Origin: Apophysomyces variabilis
Lineage: Eukaryota; Mucoromycota; Mucoromycetes; Mucorales; Mucoraceae
Assembly: GCA_002749535.1 (NCBI GenBank)
Contig: MZZL01000409.1
Coordinates: 2,682,160 to 2,746,159 of the forward strand
Length of the DNA: 64,000 nucleotides
Reading direction: 5' to 3'
Shown: piece after piece, positions 61,496 to 64,000 of the stretch
How the letters are laid out: every line of letters begins with the position of its first letter
How positions within the stretch are numbered: position 1 is the first letter of the stretch
The notes under the pieces: generated by a model
Database searches by the model: none
Told to the model about the DNA's origin: nothing
The model's input: the letters and a program-made list of their open reading frames with translations, nothing else
Position numbers and translations under genes: made by a program

Positions 61496-62093
61496 TCAAA
61501 ACTAGATTCATACAGAAACAACAGATCACTTTTGTTTATTATGGTGACAGCAAGACAAAGCTTGAAAGGATAGCAACTGCCCGTGTGCGAAAATGGAAAC
61601 TGAAATATTCAATTTGTCGAACTTCTTTGTTTACGTTACAGATTACACAGATCAGTTTTGCCGTTTTCTGGCAAAGCAAACAAACACACACGCATTAATG
61701 TAAACATGTTGTCTCTACTTTGGCACAAAGAAAAACATGAACACCAGGTGACCAATCATGTCTAGCCATCTGTTTACCTTATCCCAAAACTGACAGCGGA
61801 GGAAAACAAAGAAAATCTGATAGGATATAGTGCAGTTTTCTAGGCTCTGCGAAAGACTTTCTTGGCCAAAGGTTAGTACAGGGGCTATGGGTCATAGACA
61901 TCAAGCCTAATTCATATTGTAACGTAATCATCTTTTGTTACGTTTATCCATGGTGATCCTTTGTTTCATTAGGAATACTATTGAGTCATTTAGTGTCCAT
62001 TTATCTGCACATGAACAAGTGGTACTATTATCGAGTAGAAATTAAAGGAAATAATAGGACTGAGGTATTTCATAGCAAACTAGTGCAAGCGCA
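61496..62093. other. Convergent spacer between DPBB and SFH5-like genes
   Basis: Roughly 0.6 kb with no supported gene; holds the 3' ends of the two convergent genes. Confidence 0.4.
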
Positions 62094-63505
62094 CTATTGC
62101 TCAGCCCCGGTCGTGGTGGCATCTTTCTCCGTCTTTTTGCTGACTTTCGCTTCTTCTTCAACAGCGCCGATTTCAATGATCTCGTCGTCATCCTGTGCGA
62201 CCCTTTTATCCTGTTTAATCTCCGCAGTCTCAGGCTTCTTCTCAGTCTCCTCAATCACTTCGATGACCTCTTCTGTTGCAGGAGCAGGCGAGATCTCTTC
62301 TTCCTTTTCTTTCTTTTGGATGTTCTCCTGTTCTTTCTTGCCTTCTTCCTTCGTCTCATTTACTTCTTCCTTGTTTTCCACGGGCCTTTCTTCCGGAGCG
62401 GAGGTGGTCTCGACCGCCTTTGCTTTAGGTGGAAGATAGATCTCGGGTAGATTCGCTTGGTCGATAGACAGTGTAAGTGTGGCCAGAAGCTCATCGCTAA
62501 AAATAAAAAGCAAACAAGGATTAGCTATATGGCGTGAGAAAGTTTTCTCTTTCACATACTTGGAACATACGACAAATTTCTTGAATGTGGCTTCCGGCAA
62601 CAATGGGCGAATGAGCTTAAAGATTTTGCTGAAACGGAACAGAATGAGTCCTTCTACAAGCAATAACAATCGATGCTTATCTTACCTGCCCCACCAAGGA
62701 ACATTGACAAAATATTTAGTGGCCTGTATTATGTTGAGAATGAATATGTGCTATTCTTCGGTCATCATCTGATAACAATGCTTACCAAAAACTCGGGATA
62801 GTTATCCTGCATGATTTTGATGATCTCCTTTGTGGCTGCCTTAGCATTTGCAGTACGACCAAACATTGAGGCACCCTTATAATCATGTATCTGGATCATC
62901 GAATCGACTTCAACAAGATCCACTAACTTTACGCCTTTCTCCATAAGCTGAACTCGCCAACGGATAAAACTAGAAAATAACGTCTCCCCGTTATGGAACG
63001 CTGAAATAAAGATATATCTAGCTTACGTGTTGATATCCCCAAACACTTTATCTTGATCCAGATCGCCGTAGAAATTATAGCAGACTGGACGACCTTCCTT
63101 ATCAGTCTTATGCATGTACCCGACCTTGCCAAAGACGCCTTCATCAAACGATTCATTCAAGATTTCATCCGTTTTGAATTCCTTGCGCCACTTCAAAGTA
63201 TCTGTCAACATCTTGACAGCTGCTTCAACATTTAGATCCCTTCGCAGGGAAGGTAAAAGAGGTCAAACTCCTGCACATTCTCTTATGGTGGGGATATCTC
63301 GGTTTTACCTTGCACGCAAAAACTTGACCAATAATACATGCAATCGTTCATCTTGCGAATCCTTGTCGAGGGCTATACCCCACAATGGATAAGGCTCCTC
63401 GGATTCCAAGGCTGACTTTAATACATCGGGCAATGAAGCTTTGAGTGTACTGATGGCGTCGATTTCGTCTTTAGTAAAAGCTTTTACAAATTTGTTTTCA
63501 GTCAT
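62094..63505 (-). CDS. SFH5: Sec14-like (CRAL-TRIO) phosphatidylinositol transfer protein, SFH5 type
   Basis: Lipid-binding protein expected to exchange phosphatidylinositol between membranes. From ATG 63505: MTENKFVKAFTKDEIDAIST, PLWGIALDKDSQDERLHVLL, VKFLRARDLNVEAAVKML (spanning the first intron) and TLKWRKEFK form the CRAL-TRIO N-terminal part. GYMHKTDKEGRPVCYNFYGD, IIKIMQDNYPEF, FVNVPWWG and KIFKLIRPLLPEATFKKFVV belong to the lipid-binding lobe. After ELLATL and LPEIYLPPKA a tail of about 120 residues is very Glu/Lys-rich. DKEGRPV and the ordering fit Sfh5 better than Sec14 itself. About five exons. The Glu-rich tail is longer than in yeast. Confidence 0.88.
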
Positions 63506-63671
63506 TATGACTTGAATAAAACAAGAAGAGGAAGAAGAGGGGAAGAAAGAAATGGGAAAGAGAGTGTGGCAGGAGAAGGAGGAAATGACGGGCCGAATGG
63601 AATGATTGGCCGAAGTACGGAAACCCACAAAAGGAAATGAGAAGGGGGTGCAGAGGGTACCTATGGTAATT

Positions 63672-63704
63672 CACGAAAGCGGCGCGTCGCGTACTTCAAA
63701 CGCG
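63672..63704 (+). promoter_or_regulatory. SCB/MCB-like cell-cycle motifs in the SFH5-RNR2 promoter
   Basis: CACGAAA (63672-63678, the SCB core), GGCGCG (63681-63686), TCGCG (63687-63691) and ACGCG (63700-63704, the MCB core) fall within 33 bp. G1/S genes such as ribonucleotide reductase are SBF/MBF targets in yeasts. The cluster is 131-163 bp upstream of the RNR2 ATG. Confidence 0.6.
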
Positions 63705-63766
63705 CTTCGTCAATTTTTTTTGGCACAGTCACGATATTACACAGATATTTGTCAGTAAGCGAAAGG

Positions 63767-63775
63767 TATAAAAAA
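63767..63775 (+). promoter_or_regulatory. TATA box of RNR2
   Basis: TATAAAAAA 68 bp upstream of the RNR2 ATG and downstream of the SCB/MCB cluster. Confidence 0.6.
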
Positions 63776-63834
63776 CGGGAGACAGTGAAACACCTTTCTT
63801 GCTTTGTCCAACTGCTTCTACTACTCTTTTTCTG

Positions 63835-64000
63835 ATGATCTCCGTTACCGCTGACAAGTTGACTTCCAAGATCTCAAACCCAGCCTTGGACGACATGACC
63901 GCATCTCTTCAAGCCATGAAGCTAACTCACCGTGAGGAGGAAGAAGAAGAGATCCTGAAGGAGAATCCAAGACGTTTCTGTCTGTTCCCTATTAAATATC
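63835..64000 (+). CDS. RNR2: Ribonucleotide reductase small subunit, partial (5' end)
   Basis: N-terminus of the R2 subunit that carries the diiron-tyrosyl radical for dNTP synthesis. The visible 55 codons include TASLQAMKLTHREEEEEEIL and then KENPRRFCLFPIKY, the family's characteristic entry motif (ENPxRFxxFPIxY) just before the catalytic domain. It reads on out of the window. The iron ligands are beyond the end. ATG 63835 is followed directly by the coding frame. Confidence 0.9.
   Translation, partial: MISVTADKLTSKISNPALDDMTASLQAMKLTHREEEEEEILKENPRRFCLFPIKY

Overview
The window is nuclear DNA of a filamentous fungus, most likely an early-diverging lineage (Mucoromycota, probably Mucorales-like). 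The reasons are genes split by many short introns (about 45-80 nt, ending YAG), AT-rich spacers, and the gene mix: an ADCY10-type soluble adenylyl cyclase, a Kv-beta-type aldo/keto reductase, POLD4, a KRE9-like secreted protein and chromovirus/MULE/hAT relics. The assignment is inference; no rRNA or mitochondrial marker is present. Two single N bases (27356 and 45715) show that this is a draft assembly, and both sit at suspicious joins.

Layout. 1-3939 (-): 5' two thirds of a soluble adenylyl cyclase with a STAND-type ATPase. 5454-9221 (+): HRQ1 RecQ4-type helicase, 17 exons. 10537-11997 (+): RRP36, 18S rRNA processing. 12226-13932 (+): secreted GH18 chitinase. 15039-15660: an uninterrupted (CT)311 tract. 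16396-18353 (-): PIL1-type eisosome protein. 19517-20678 (-): GPN2 GTPase. 21030-23412: a MULE-type transposase pseudogene next to a frameshifted chromovirus integrase/chromodomain relic. 25147-25641 (+): Nudix hydrolase of the diphosphoinositol-polyphosphate type. 26040-26785 (-): small secreted KRE9-like protein. 27047-27632: a 275-bp exact direct duplication around an N. 28947-32258 (+): COG3. 32854-33281 (+): small single-pass membrane protein. 33859-36411 (-): SulP sulfate permease. 37123-38504 (+): bZIP factor. 41181-42336 (-): RGS protein.

44524-44972: transposase relic. 45199-48236 (-): four tandem genes (unknown small protein, POLD4 broken by an A-run/N, REEP/HVA22-type ER protein, mitochondrial-type small protein). 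52490-54001 (+): Kv-beta-like aldo/keto reductase with 18- and 21-nt microexons. 55399-55624: hAT-like MITE. 60927-61319 (+): secreted double-psi beta-barrel protein. 62094-63505 (-) SFH5-like Sec14 protein and 63835-end (+) RNR2 share a 329-bp divergent promoter with SCB/MCB-like cell-cycle motifs.

The genes are mostly unrelated housekeeping and signalling functions, as expected in a eukaryote; there is no operon-like system. Two signalling components (cyclase, RGS) and three DNA replication/repair components (HRQ1, POLD4, RNR2) occur by chance. Splice models were built by hand from GT/AG sites, frame and family motifs. Summed exon lengths are a multiple of three for HRQ1, RRP36, chitinase, PIL1, GPN2, KRE9-like, bZIP, RGS, REEP, the small membrane protein and the aldo/keto reductase, which supports them. 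The long spacers 38.5-41.2, 48.2-52.5 and 55.6-60.9 kb hold no gene I can support.
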